Part shown: piece after piece, positions 27,031-35,783 of the stretch
How positions within the stretch are numbered: position 1 is the first letter of the stretch
Layout: the number at the start of each line of letters is the position of its first letter
NCBI RefSeq assembly: GCF_020215705.1
Contig: NZ_JAIWNB010000001.1
Coordinates: forward strand, 868,001 to 932,000
Direction of reading: 5' to 3'
DNA length: 64,000 bases
Source of the DNA: Nonomuraea aurantiaca
Lineage (GTDB): Bacteria > Actinomycetota > Actinomycetes > Streptosporangiales > Streptosporangiaceae
Program-made: the position numbers and the translations under genes
Notes under the pieces: model-generated
Databases searched by the model: none
What the model saw: the letters and a program-made list of their open reading frames with translations, nothing else
Told to the model about the DNA's origin: nothing

Positions 27031-27678
27031 ATGGACATCGCGGAGGCCGGCGTACGGATCCCGATCGGTGAGGTGGCCCTGGACGCCGACGTCGCCGTGC
27101 CTGCCCAGCCGCGCGGCGCGGTGCTGTTCGCGCACGGCAGCGGCAGCGGGCGCCACAGCCCGCGCAACCGCTACGTCGCGGGGCGGCTCCAGGCCGCCCG
27201 TCTGGTCACCGTACTGGCGGATCTGCTGACCGAGGCGGAGGAACGGCGCGACGCCGTGACCGGCGAGCTCAGGTTCGACATCGGCCTGCTCGCCGGCCGC
27301 GTGGCCGCGCTGACCGACTGGGCCAGGGCCGACGCCAGGACCGCGGACCTCGGCATCGGCCTGTTCGGCGCCAGCACTGGCGCCGCGGCCGCCCTGGTCG
27401 CCGCGGCGGAGCGGCCCGAGGCGGTGCGGACCGTCGTCTCCCGAGGCGGGCGGCCCGATCTGGCGGACGAGTTCCTCACCCGGGTACGCCAATCCACCCT
27501 GCTCGTCGTCGGCGGCGAGGACCCGGCGGTCATCGACCTCAACCTCCGGGCGATGCGGCGGATGCCCGGCGAGGTCCGCCTGGAGATCGTGCCGGGCGCG
27601 TCCCACCTGTTCGCGGAGCCCGGCACGCTTGAGCAGGTGGCCCGCCTGGCCACGGACTGGTTCGTCAGCCGCCTGTGA
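27031..27678 (+). CDS. Alpha/beta hydrolase (dienelactone hydrolase-like)
   Basis: 215 residues from ATG 27031 with GGAGG five bases upstream; the in-frame TTG at 27001 only adds the translated repeat. Oxyanion region LFAHGSGSGRHSPRN, nucleophile elbow LFGASTGAAAAL (Ser), acid in VVGGEDPAVI and His in GASHLFAEPG complete a catalytic triad. Proteins of this kind often lie beside phosphoribosyltransferase-type stress genes in actinomycetes; the substrate is unknown. Probable operon with the upstream fusion gene. Confidence 0.85.
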   Translation: MDIAEAGVRIPIGEVALDADVAVPAQPRGAVLFAHGSGSGRHSPRNRYVAGRLQAARLVTVLADLLTEAEERRDAVTGELRFDIGLLAGRVAALTDWARADARTADLGIGLFGASTGAAAALVAAAERPEAVRTVVSRGGRPDLADEFLTRVRQSTLLVVGGEDPAVIDLNLRAMRRMPGEVRLEIVPGASHLFAEPGTLEQVARLATDWFVSRL

Positions 27679-27685
27679 AGGCCGG

Positions 27686-27708
27686 GATCGTCGATCGTTT
27701 CGACGATC
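27686..27708. terminator. Perfect inverted repeat after the hydrolase gene
   Basis: GATCGTCGA (27686-27694) and TCGACGATC (27700-27708) flank a 5-base loop, eight bases beyond the hydrolase stop and 80 bases ahead of the WXG-like gene. It can act as a terminator (no T-run) or as an operator for the toxin locus. Confidence 0.55.
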
Positions 27709-27788
27709 GGTGAAGCGTGGCTCCGGTGAGTCCGTCGCGCACTAGCGTCTATTCGCGGCACAGGCGTACGCGCGTGAAGGACAGGCCC

Positions 27789-28118
27789 ATGGGGGAGCGG
27801 CTGGAGATCCATCGGCACGTGGTCGATGGCGGGGTGGCGCGCTGGACGGATGCGGCCGTCCAGCTGCGGGACAAGCTGGCCGAGGCCAGGGGCAGGATCG
27901 AGAGCCTGCACGCCGCCGCGCCGTGGGGGCACGACTCGGCCGGCCGGGAGTTCGAGCAGGCCTACATAGCCGACGACGGCCCCAACGCCATGCTCCGGGC
28001 GGGCGCCGAGTCGGCGGACTTCGCGGTGGCGGCCGGCCCGGCGGTGACGGAGAACGTGGCCAACTCAGCGGGGGCCGACGCCGACCTGGTGGCGTCCAGG
28101 GCGCGGACGGACGCGTGA
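27789..28118 (+). CDS. WXG100-like small protein of the toxin locus
   Basis: 109 residues from ATG 27789 with GAAGGA upstream; the longer open frame has no supporting signal. It is largely helical with a WG turn in APWGHDSAGREFEQAY, the helix-WxG-helix arrangement of ESX/type VII substrates and chaperones. It lies 33 bases before the 1969-residue toxin-like gene and is probably its secretion partner. Confidence 0.75.
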   Translation: MGERLEIHRHVVDGGVARWTDAAVQLRDKLAEARGRIESLHAAAPWGHDSAGREFEQAYIADDGPNAMLRAGAESADFAVAAGPAVTENVANSAGADADLVASRARTDA

Positions 28119-28151
28119 TGCCGTCCTGATCATGCTTGGAGAAGGGAAGGC

Positions 28152-31100
28152 GTGACCCGAAACGTCAGCACCCCGGTCACCAGCCCCCTGGCCGGGCAGG
28201 ACGACACGATCGGCAGCGGCGGTTATGCCACGGACATCACGCCCGCGTGGGGGACGAGCCTGCCCGCGTGGTGCGACGCGCTGATCGCGCTGCTGTCCTC
28301 GGGACAGATGTGGCCGGAGGCCAGCGAGTCCGGCGAGGCGGCGCTGGCCGTCGCCTTCGAGGACTGGAGCCAGGCGGCGCTGGAGTTCGCGGCGGCCGGG
28401 GGCCCCGCGCGTGACCTGATCATGCAGGGGTACTTCGGCTCGGCCGCTGAGGAGTTCAAGAGGCAGGCCGACCAGCTGCTCGCGGAGGGGAAGGGCATCC
28501 CGGCCCTCGCCGCGCTGGCGCACGCGTACGCCCTCCAGCACGACAGCTACGCGCGTGAGACGCAATACGCCAAGTTACTGATCAACGCCGGATTCTGGAT
28601 CACGGTCTCGTCCATCGCCATCTCCGCGTTCGCGACGGCGGCCAGCGCGGGCGTGTTGATGCCGCTGATCGGCAAGTTCGCCGGACGGTTGCGGACGTTC
28701 ATGGACAAGGTGTTCACCTGGCTGGAACGGGTGGCGAAGGGCAGGTACGCCGGGTCGGCCGCCATCAAGCAGGCGCCGAAGCTGGCCGCGCTGGGCGGAC
28801 GGCAGGCCGGCAAGGGGCTGCTGGCCAGGGCGGCGGCCAGCCACATGCTCAGGGAGATTCCCGAGGAGATCGGTGAGGGCTTCCTGATGGACTACGTCGC
28901 CCAGAGGGAGCAGCTGGATCGGGGCACCCGTACGCAGTGGGACGGGCAGAAGACCGCCTCCACCATCCTGGGCGACGCCTCGGGCGCGGTGCTCGCGTCG
29001 AAGGTGGCCGGGCCGGTGGCCGGGTTCGTCGGGCGGATGCCCGGGATCAGGTCGCTCAACGCCGCCGCCGGCGAGGCCCCCGGAGCGCTCAACGCCGTCA
29101 TGCGCTTTCCCGGCCGGGCGCTGCAGACCGGCCTCACGAACGCGGTGATCTCCGCGCCGGTCGGCATGATCTCCAACGGCATCGTGTACGGCAAGTGGGA
29201 CATGCCGACCGCGGAATCGCTGCTCGGCGGCGTCGTGGCGGGCGTGGGGCGGACGAACACGATCAGCCCGTTCAGCGTCGACGTCATGAGCGCGATCAGC
29301 CATCCGCGCCAGGCCCTCGACACGGCCGTCACCGCCGCCCTGGCCAGTGACACGGCCCGCATGGCCGCCACCGCCGCGGCTGCGGCCCCGGCGCCTCCGG
29401 ACGTGCCTGCTGGTGGTGGGCCGGTCGAGACCAGGGGCTTCCCCGTCCAGGACGTCGCTTCTCGGGAACGTACGGATGCTCGGGGCGTACCGGACAGCAA
29501 GGCGCCGGCGTCCAGGACGGAGGCCGGCACGGCGAGGGCGGCGCAGCGGCCGGAACAGCCACACCAGCAGTCACAAGAGCAGGCGAACCAGCCCGACCGC
29601 CCACGACCGGCGGGTCCCACGGAGACGACCGAGCACGCGCAGGCAATAGATCGCGCTGAGGCGGCGGATCACCAAGAGGCGGCGGATCACCAAGAGGCGG
29701 CGGATCACCAAGAGGCGGCGGATCACCAAGAGGCGGCGGCTCACCAAGAGGCGGCGGATCACCAAGAGGCACCGAATCACCAAGAGGCAGCGGGACACGC
29801 GGAGGCGACGGGTCGCGCAGACGTGGCCGACCGTGCGGATGTCACGCAGGCGAGCCACCACGAGACGCCCCACGTCCCGCCGGACAGCGCCGCCGTCAAC
29901 GGTGATCCCTCGTTCGACAAGGTGCGGGACAACCTCAGCTCCACCCAGACCGACACCGCCGGCAGGGCCGAGCCGGCAGCCGTGGTGCAGCCGGACACCC
30001 CGGGCGACAGCCCGCGTACCGCAGAGGACGCCCCCTCTCGGCGTCCGCAGGGGAGCACCGCCGATCCGGCGATGGGCGGCCGGAGCTTCTTTGACCTCCT
30101 AGCCGGCAAGGGCGATGTTCCGTCCGAACGCGCTGTCTCGCGGGAAGCGCCTGTAGACGACCCGGCCGAGGACCGAAGCGATGGGGTCGGCTCCAGCCGC
30201 AGCCCGACCGGCGACCGGAACGCGGACAGTGAGCCCCGGCAGTTCCTGGGGTTCTGGCGCGATCTGATGAGCCAGGTGCGGGCCGAAGCTCACCGGCGCG
30301 GGACGTCAGCGCTCGACGAGCTGCAGCAGTTCGCGCTCCAGCGTGCGATCGGCCGTATCTTCGCTGCCAATCCCGATGACTGGATGCTCAAGGGCGGTCA
30401 GGCGATGCTCTCCAGGAATCCGGGCGGGCGGGCGAGTACCGACATCGATCTCGTGCGCATGTCGGGGGACCCGGATCCGGACGCGATGGCCGATGAGTAT
30501 GAGGCCGCGCTCGCCCGCGATCACGGTGACCAGCTCAGATTCGTGCGGGACTCCAAGACGTACATTCTGCACGGCAAGGCCGTCAGGATGGGGCACACGG
30601 TCTACTGCGGTGACATGGAGATCATGCGGCTCAGCGTCGACCTCGCCCCGCCGCGTACCCGTTCGGTGTGGAAGGAACCGGAGATCATCCCTTTCCCCCG
30701 GCAGATCCTCTCGACCGGGCACTCCGACGAGAGCCCGAACCTGCGGGTCATCTCCTACCACGACACGCTGGCGCACAAGGTGTCGGGCATCTACACGCAT
30801 GGCATCAGAACGCTGGAGACGCGCTGCCACGACTGCGTCGCCCGGGGTAAGGGGCTGTTCAGCTGCAAGGCGGGCGACCTGCCGTACCGGTGCCAGGACC
30901 TGGTCGACATCTTGATGATCATCCTGGACTCCTCGTGGGACGGGCCGGCCACGCACGCGATGCTGCACGCGGAGTTCGCCTGGCGGCTGGAGCAGGGCGA
31001 GAACCTGAAGGTGCCGCCGGCCTTCGAGATTCCCAGCCCGGATTGGTTCCGGAAGTTCGACCAGTACGCCAGGACGACGCCCGGTCTGCCGTACACCGGG

Positions 31101-34061
31101 CTCACCGAGGCCATTCCGGTGGCGCAGGCGTTCCTCGATCCGCTGCTGGCAGACGAGGCGCCGCCGCCGAGCCGCTGGGACCCCGACCTCCGGCGTTGGG
31201 TGGGGACGGACGACGCGCCGGCTCCGGACGTTTCCGGTGACACGGTCGCCCCGGACGGCGCCGCGGACGTACGGCAGCTGGGGGTGCCCAGCACCGCTCC
31301 GGCGTCGGTGGTCCACGCGTCCGCGGACATGATCGCGATGTGGGATCGGCTGTCCGCGGGCGACCTCGACGCGGAGTTGTCGCGGCTCAAGCAGCGCACG
31401 GACCTGTCCCCCGCCGAGAAGATCGACTTCATCCGCGGCCGGATGATGTACGACAGCGCGTACGTCGAGCTGACCCGCGTGCCCGGCCCGGACAATGAGC
31501 ACTTCAAGCACCTGCGCTTCTACGCCCACCAGCGCGGCGAGCTGTACAGTCACGCGGCGGCGCTGATGACCGATCCGGACACGACTGTCGAGATCGCCTA
31601 CGAACCGGACCGCGGCTTCAAGACCTTCCAGTGGGACGCCCATCAGTCCCACCGGGCCTACCTGGGCGCCGTGCCGAGCGGCATCACGCTGGATGAGGCC
31701 AACGCCGCCGCGATGTACCGGATGGTCAAGGGACGCGGCGTCAACGGCACCGGCCCTGCGGCTCTGATCGACGATCTCATCGAGCTGCATGCCAAGCCGC
31801 TGCGGGACGCCCTGACCCTGCGGCAGCGGCTGATCGACGACTACGGCGTCGAACCGCACCGGGTCCGGCTGGCGTTCGCCAACACGAGTCAGAAGAGCCA
31901 CTACAGCGAGTCGCAGTGGATGCGGGCTCAGCTCTTCGCGCTGCGGGCGATCCAGGCCGACCCGGTTTCGGCGCGGCAGCGCATGGTGAACGCGATGCTG
32001 GGGCCGGAGGAGATGACGGCGGCTCGGCGCACGGCGCGCGCCCAGGCGGTGGTCGACCGGCTCTCGCGGGCCAACGGGCAGGCCGGCCAGTACGCCCTGC
32101 TCTGGGTCCGCGACACCCGGGGCCAGCCGGTGGGCGGCAGGCACGGCCCGCACCTGGACACCCGGCCCGAGGTCCTGCGCCAGACGATCGAGGCGCTGCG
32201 CGCGCGGCACCCCGGGCGGCGTGTCGTCTTGCTCGGCGACGACGTCTTCGCGGGCCGTGCCGAGTTAGAAGAGGCCTGGCGCCAGGAAGGGGTGCTGGAC
32301 GGGGTCGACACGGAGACGCTGGTGAAGTTCTGGACGGCCGGGCGCAACGACGGGCAGGCCCTGAGCTACGCTGAGCAGGGCCTGTTCTTCCATCAGCTGA
32401 CGACCCAGCACGATGTGGTGCAGATCGGGATGGAGAGCGGGGCGCTGGAGATCCCGGCCATGCTCGGCATGCCCACCGTCTACTTCGAGGCCAGGGAGCA
32501 CGACGGCAACAAGGGCAACCGCTGGCAGCTCTACTGGCAGGACTGGGCCTACGGCCACTTCGAGCAGGTCCTCGACGAGCAGCGCAATCCGCGCTTCGAC
32601 TCGGGCGGGCGGCCCGTCACGAGGTTCGTCACGGCGCGGACCATCCAGGCTCCGCTTCCGGCGATGCGGCGGCTGCTGTTCGGGCCCGACCTGCCCGACC
32701 CGGCCAACCGCCGAGGCCAGCCCGTCGCCGTCTACTACCCGGCCCGGGTCGCGGTCACAGTGGACCGGATCAACCGGCTGGTGAGCAGCGGTGAGCTGGA
32801 TCTGTGGCCGGACCGGCTGGGCCGCACTGCCACGCTCGACGGGGACCGCTGGACGTACTGGAGCGAGCAGGACTGGAAGCGAAGCGCGTACTACGCCGAG
32901 CAGCTGCGCCGATGGACGAGCGTGGACGCCAGGACGCCCGAGGAGGCCGGCCGCAAGTGGCACGGTATCCGGCTCGCCCTGCTGGGCGTGCTGGAGCCGC
33001 AGTTCACCGTCGATCAGGAGTACGAAGGCGGGTCCCTGGCGCATCCGTACACCGTGCTGCACCTCGATCGCTCCCGCCTCGACGTGGACGCCGTCCGGAT
33101 CTCCCGGGCCTACGGCTTGGATCCGGGCGAACGCGCCGCCGCGGTCACGAACGCGATCAAGTCCCTGCTCGATTCGCCGGGCTTCGCCCGCCAGGCCCTT
33201 GAGGACCTGCGGCTCTTCCAGCTCGACCCGTCGGAGGTCCGTGACCTGGGGGAGGCGGTCGGCCGCGTGACGGCGCCGCAGGTGCGGCCGTACGCCGACC
33301 GGCTGGACGTCCCCATCGGGGACGGGCAGCCGACGCCGCGCCAGGTGCTCGACCGGTTCGACGCCCCTGCGGCGGTGAGCACGCGGGAAGCCGCCGCCTA
33401 CATCGCGCGACACGCAGCCGCTCGGCCGTGGCTGGCCGCTGCGGCCCGCCTGGACCCCGCCGTCCAGCGCGTGATCGTCACCATCGACCAGGGGCAGGGT
33501 CATCATCTGGCCCGGCACGGGGCATTCGCCGCCGACGGCAGGCTCCATGGCCGCGTCGCCCGCCTCGAAGATCCGGCGCAGCTCGACGAGAACCTGCGGG
33601 CCCGCGCGACCGACGCGTTCCGGCCGGGGGACAGGGAGCACCGCTGCCCTGACACGGCCACGGCCATCCACGATCTCGTCGCCTTCGCCGTCGCCTTCGC
33701 GCGCAGCCTGGAGCACCCGGTCATGCGCGAAGCTCTCGCTACCCCGTTCGACCCCGACCGGCGCCCCGGCCGGGTGTCCTTGCCGATCGACGACCTGCTC
33801 GGCCCCGACGGTCATCTGTACTGTGCCGGATTCCGGATCGTGCCGGTCGACGGCAGCGCGGAGAAGGCCGTCGCGAACCGGTCGATCTGGGTCAGGGCGC
33901 GGCGCGCGGGCGAGGAGCCGGGCGTGCCGGAGCCGCAGGCCGCGCCCATGCGGAGCTTCGAGGCCGGCACCGTCGAGTTCTTCTTCCAGGTCAACCGGCA
34001 AAGGGACGGGTACGAGATCTCCACGATGTTCGTGGACCCGCCACCTGCGGGAGATGGGTGA
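28152..34061 (+). CDS. Giant CpnT/ESX-type polymorphic toxin with embedded AbiEii nucleotidyltransferase domain
   Basis: 1969 residues. Order: WXG-like helical N-domain (about 20-145; PAWGTSLPAWCDAL, FEDWSQAALEF); hydrophobic segment (148-175) and Ala/Gly-rich helices to ~400; low-complexity linker with eight HQEAAD-type hexads (about 504-551); AbiEii-type nucleotidyltransferase (about 697-960) with LKGGQAM (746-752) and catalytic TDIDLV (Asp764, Asp766), followed by HDTLAHKVSG and RCQDLVDILMI; a Cys-rich insert (RCHDC, FSCKAGD); a GT-B-like region (about 1312-1480; VVLLGDD, QIGMESGALEIPAMLG); and a C-terminal domain (about 1760-1969) with GHHLARHG (His1784, His1785, His1789) and REHRCPDTATA. 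The last domain recalls RNase A-like CdiA tips, with low certainty. N-domain and small partner suggest type VII export. A start codon for the next gene follows its stop at once. Confidence 0.88.
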   Translation: MTRNVSTPVTSPLAGQDDTIGSGGYATDITPAWGTSLPAWCDALIALLSSGQMWPEASESGEAALAVAFEDWSQAALEFAAAGGPARDLIMQGYFGSAAEEFKRQADQLLAEGKGIPALAALAHAYALQHDSYARETQYAKLLINAGFWITVSSIAISAFATAASAGVLMPLIGKFAGRLRTFMDKVFTWLERVAKGRYAGSAAIKQAPKLAALGGRQAGKGLLARAAASHMLREIPEEIGEGFLMDYVAQREQLDRGTRTQWDGQKTASTILGDASGAVLASKVAGPVAGFVGRMPGIRSLNAAAGEAPGALNAVMRFPGRALQTGLTNAVISAPVGMISNGIVYGKWDMPTAESLLGGVVAGVGRTNTISPFSVDVMSAISHPRQALDTAVTAALASDTARMAATAAAAAPAPPDVPAGGGPVETRGFPVQDVASRERTDARGVPDSKAPASRTEAGTARAAQRPEQPHQQSQEQANQPDRPRPAGPTETTEHAQAIDRAEAADHQEAADHQEAADHQEAADHQEAAAHQEAADHQEAPNHQEAAGHAEATGRADVADRADVTQASHHETPHVPPDSAAVNGDPSFDKVRDNLSSTQTDTAGRAEPAAVVQPDTPGDSPRTAEDAPSRRPQGSTADPAMGGRSFFDLLAGKGDVPSERAVSREAPVDDPAEDRSDGVGSSRSPTGDRNADSEPRQFLGFWRDLMSQVRAEAHRRGTSALDELQQFALQRAIGRIFAANPDDWMLKGGQAMLSRNPGGRASTDIDLVRMSGDPDPDAMADEYEAALARDHGDQLRFVRDSKTYILHGKAVRMGHTVYCGDMEIMRLSVDLAPPRTRSVWKEPEIIPFPRQILSTGHSDESPNLRVISYHDTLAHKVSGIYTHGIRTLETRCHDCVARGKGLFSCKAGDLPYRCQDLVDILMIILDSSWDGPATHAMLHAEFAWRLEQGENLKVPPAFEIPSPDWFRKFDQYARTTPGLPYTGLTEAIPVAQAFLDPLLADEAPPPSRWDPDLRRWVGTDDAPAPDVSGDTVAPDGAADVRQLGVPSTAPASVVHASADMIAMWDRLSAGDLDAELSRLKQRTDLSPAEKIDFIRGRMMYDSAYVELTRVPGPDNEHFKHLRFYAHQRGELYSHAAALMTDPDTTVEIAYEPDRGFKTFQWDAHQSHRAYLGAVPSGITLDEANAAAMYRMVKGRGVNGTGPAALIDDLIELHAKPLRDALTLRQRLIDDYGVEPHRVRLAFANTSQKSHYSESQWMRAQLFALRAIQADPVSARQRMVNAMLGPEEMTAARRTARAQAVVDRLSRANGQAGQYALLWVRDTRGQPVGGRHGPHLDTRPEVLRQTIEALRARHPGRRVVLLGDDVFAGRAELEEAWRQEGVLDGVDTETLVKFWTAGRNDGQALSYAEQGLFFHQLTTQHDVVQIGMESGALEIPAMLGMPTVYFEAREHDGNKGNRWQLYWQDWAYGHFEQVLDEQRNPRFDSGGRPVTRFVTARTIQAPLPAMRRLLFGPDLPDPANRRGQPVAVYYPARVAVTVDRINRLVSSGELDLWPDRLGRTATLDGDRWTYWSEQDWKRSAYYAEQLRRWTSVDARTPEEAGRKWHGIRLALLGVLEPQFTVDQEYEGGSLAHPYTVLHLDRSRLDVDAVRISRAYGLDPGERAAAVTNAIKSLLDSPGFARQALEDLRLFQLDPSEVRDLGEAVGRVTAPQVRPYADRLDVPIGDGQPTPRQVLDRFDAPAAVSTREAAAYIARHAAARPWLAAAARLDPAVQRVIVTIDQGQGHHLARHGAFAADGRLHGRVARLEDPAQLDENLRARATDAFRPGDREHRCPDTATAIHDLVAFAVAFARSLEHPVMREALATPFDPDRRPGRVSLPIDDLLGPDGHLYCAGFRIVPVDGSAEKAVANRSIWVRARRAGEEPGVPEPQAAPMRSFEAGTVEFFFQVNRQRDGYEISTMFVDPPPAGDG
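29661..29804 (+). repeat. 18 bp in-frame tandem repeat (eight units)
   Basis: Unit GCGGCGGATCACCAAGAG begins at 29661 and recurs every 18 bases: four identical copies, then copies with one or a few changes, the last (29787-29804) diverged. It encodes AADHQE hexads in the linker between the secretion and enzyme parts. Near-identity of the first four units indicates recent expansion. Confidence 0.95.
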
Positions 34062-34062
34062 G

Positions 34063-34341
34063 ATGACGAATTCGACGCTGGTCCGCATCTGCGGCGTCCA
34101 CTGCCATCCCGACGCCGACGAGGAAGCCTACGAGAGCCTGAAACGGCTGGCCGGACGGCCGGCAGACGCGGAGATGACCCGGTTCAAGGCGGAGCTGCGC
34201 CATGCTCTCGCCTTTCCCGAGCAGGCGCCCTCGCTGTACCGAACCGTGCGGTACAGCGACGGCAGCACGCAGTTGTTCCTGCGGCGCCTGTGGCGGGACC
34301 TGTATCCGGACGAACCGGTGCCTACCCGATCCGCCCGATGA
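34063..34341 (+). CDS. Candidate immunity protein of the giant toxin
   Basis: 92 residues from ATG 34063, two bases after the toxin stop (TGAGATG), with GGGAG upstream inside the toxin gene: clear translational coupling. The protein is small, soluble and charged (VRICGVHCHPDADEEAYESL; FKAELRHALAFPEQ; LYRTVRYSDGSTQLFLRRLW). I know no family for it. Position, size and coupling are those of an immunity gene for the C-terminal toxin domain. Its last 20 bases overlap the end of the convergent AbiEi-like gene. Confidence 0.7.
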   Translation: MTNSTLVRICGVHCHPDADEEAYESLKRLAGRPADAEMTRFKAELRHALAFPEQAPSLYRTVRYSDGSTQLFLRRLWRDLYPDEPVPTRSAR

Positions 34342-35122
34342 TCTCGGCGGCTATGTCCCAGCTCAACGTCTCATCCCCGGCCTCCGGAATCAGCCGCGCC
34401 ACGCCGGGCTGGAGCTGAGCCACCCGGTCCGGGTGCGCCAGGGCGGCGTAGCTCCGCTGGTTGCGGGGGGACAAACCGGCCGGGGAGATGTCCGGGATGA
34501 AGTAGGCCACGAACTCCGCGCCGTCTTCCGGGAACTCGTGCCGTCGCGCCAGCGGCGCCAGGTCGGCGTGGATCTGACGCAGATCGACGAGATCCTTCAG
34601 CACGGCGTCCATCAGGACACGGCGCAGCTCGCCGTGCTCGGCCCAGCCGGCCGCGACATCGACGATCGTGCGACGAGGGGTCGTCACCGGAACCCCCTCG
34701 ACCACGGCCACATCATCCGGCCTCAGAGACGCGCCATGGATTTTCGTTGCCCGGGGACCCTCGAACTCCTGCGGGGCGGTGAAGGTCACCAAAGGGCTCG
34801 GCTCGACTCCCAGCCCGTACAGGCGGCAGGCCGACTCGTGCGAGAGGACGGCGTCCTCATGGGGGGACTGCGACCTCTCCCAGCGGAAACTCTCGGGCAT
34901 GATCGCCAGCCAGGCGGCCAGCGGATAGACGTAACGCGGTCCCAAGGACGCCCAAGCGAACTGATAGACCGACCAGTCCAGTTCGTACAGCAGCGCGCAC
35001 TCGGCGAACCGGAGCAGCGCCTGCTTGTCGATCTCCATCCTGGCGACCTGCGCCTCCGTGATCAGCCCTCCTTGGCGCGCGGCGACGGCCGAAAGCGTGG
35101 CGAACTCAACTTCCCACATCAT
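34322..35122 (-). CDS. AbiEi-type antitoxin
   Basis: 266 residues from ATG 35122 or the adjacent ATG 35119, with GGAGG just ahead; a longer frame reaches 35209. The N-terminal winged helix (SAVAARQGGLITEAQVARM) and central block (WLAIMPESFRWERS...VLSHESACRLYGLG; VTFTAPQEF; GVPVTTPRRTIVDVAA) match type IV AbiEi antitoxins and their actinobacterial relatives. AbiEi represses its operon and counteracts the AbiEii nucleotidyltransferase. No separate abiEii gene is present; the only AbiEii-type domain is inside the convergent giant toxin. The two genes converge with the 34063 gene between them. Confidence 0.85.
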   Translation of the reverse strand: MMWEVEFATLSAVAARQGGLITEAQVARMEIDKQALLRFAECALLYELDWSVYQFAWASLGPRYVYPLAAWLAIMPESFRWERSQSPHEDAVLSHESACRLYGLGVEPSPLVTFTAPQEFEGPRATKIHGASLRPDDVAVVEGVPVTTPRRTIVDVAAGWAEHGELRRVLMDAVLKDLVDLRQIHADLAPLARRHEFPEDGAEFVAYFIPDISPAGLSPRNQRSYAALAHPDRVAQLQPGVARLIPEAGDETLSWDIAAEIIGRIG

Positions 35123-35239
35123 TCCTCCACCAAACATCCCGCGTGACAAAGAACCTAGCCGCCTCAGCCTCGGCCGGTGCTCATGACCATATCGGGCTAC
35201 TGGCACCATCCGGCTGGAATCGAACGCCAGGACGCGCTA

Positions 35240-35783
35240 CGGGGGTGGACCTGCAACGGAACCGGCGACTATTGGACGCCGGAGCGCATGCGTGACGCCG
35301 AGCCGCTGGTGGCGCCGGCGGAGGGCGCGGCCCCGGCGGAGCGTGTCGTTCCGAGGCCGCCGGGCCGCAGGTGGACCTCCCGGCCACGGTAGCCGCCCAG
35401 ACCAACCGCTCGGTCCTTCCGTACGCTACGTCGGCCGCCAAGCAGCAAACCTGGAAGTCCGGCGGCCTCATCGTCAAGAAGGCGGGCAAGGTCTTCGGCA
35501 CCGGCGCCGCCGGCAACGACTTCGTGGCCGCCGGCAACGTGGTGCGGAGCAAGGACGGCGACGTGGTCGTCACCGTGGGGCACGCGCTCGTCGACGACAA
35601 GGGCAAGTGGAGCAAGAACCTCGTCTTCGTCCCGGCCTAAAGAACGGCGCGGCTCCGTACGGCAAGTTCGCGGCGCGGACCATGTACATCTGGTCCGGAT
35701 ACATCAAGGACTCGGCCCACTATCCGCCGTTCGACTTCGGCATGCTGGTCGTCAACCCGGTGAAGGGCAAGAACATCCAAGCC
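35240..35783 (+). pseudogene. Remnant of a trypsin-like serine peptidase gene
   Basis: Homology-like pieces occur in three successive frames: YWTPERMRDAEPL (frame open to 35392), then VDLPATVAAQT...GNVVRSKDGDVVVTVGHALVDD (35371-35640, with the catalytic His region TVGHAL and the usual following Cys lost), then NGAAPYGKFAARTMYIWSGY and the Asp region FDFGMLVV (from about 35630). The serine-nucleophile half is missing: the gene stops where the convergent idonate dehydrogenase gene begins. Two frameshifts plus truncation make it dead. A GTG at 35177 opens the first frame. Confidence 0.75.

Noticed and set aside
24817..27606. 929-codon minus-strand frame, considered as an RHS immunity gene
   Set aside because: It covers the PRTase-esterase fusion antisense; far too long, motif-free, and wrong orientation for immunity.
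29661..29804. Possible CRISPR array
   Set aside because: The 18 bp units are contiguous without spacers, in frame, and encode a hexapeptide repeat.
30306..32210. 634-codon minus-strand frame inside the giant toxin
   Set aside because: Antisense shadow; the plus strand has the catalytic TDIDLV and related motifs.
35200..35290. tRNA-like string (GTTCGATTCCAGCC on the minus strand)
   Set aside because: The T-loop-like sequence has no matching T-stem, anticodon arm or acceptor stem around it.
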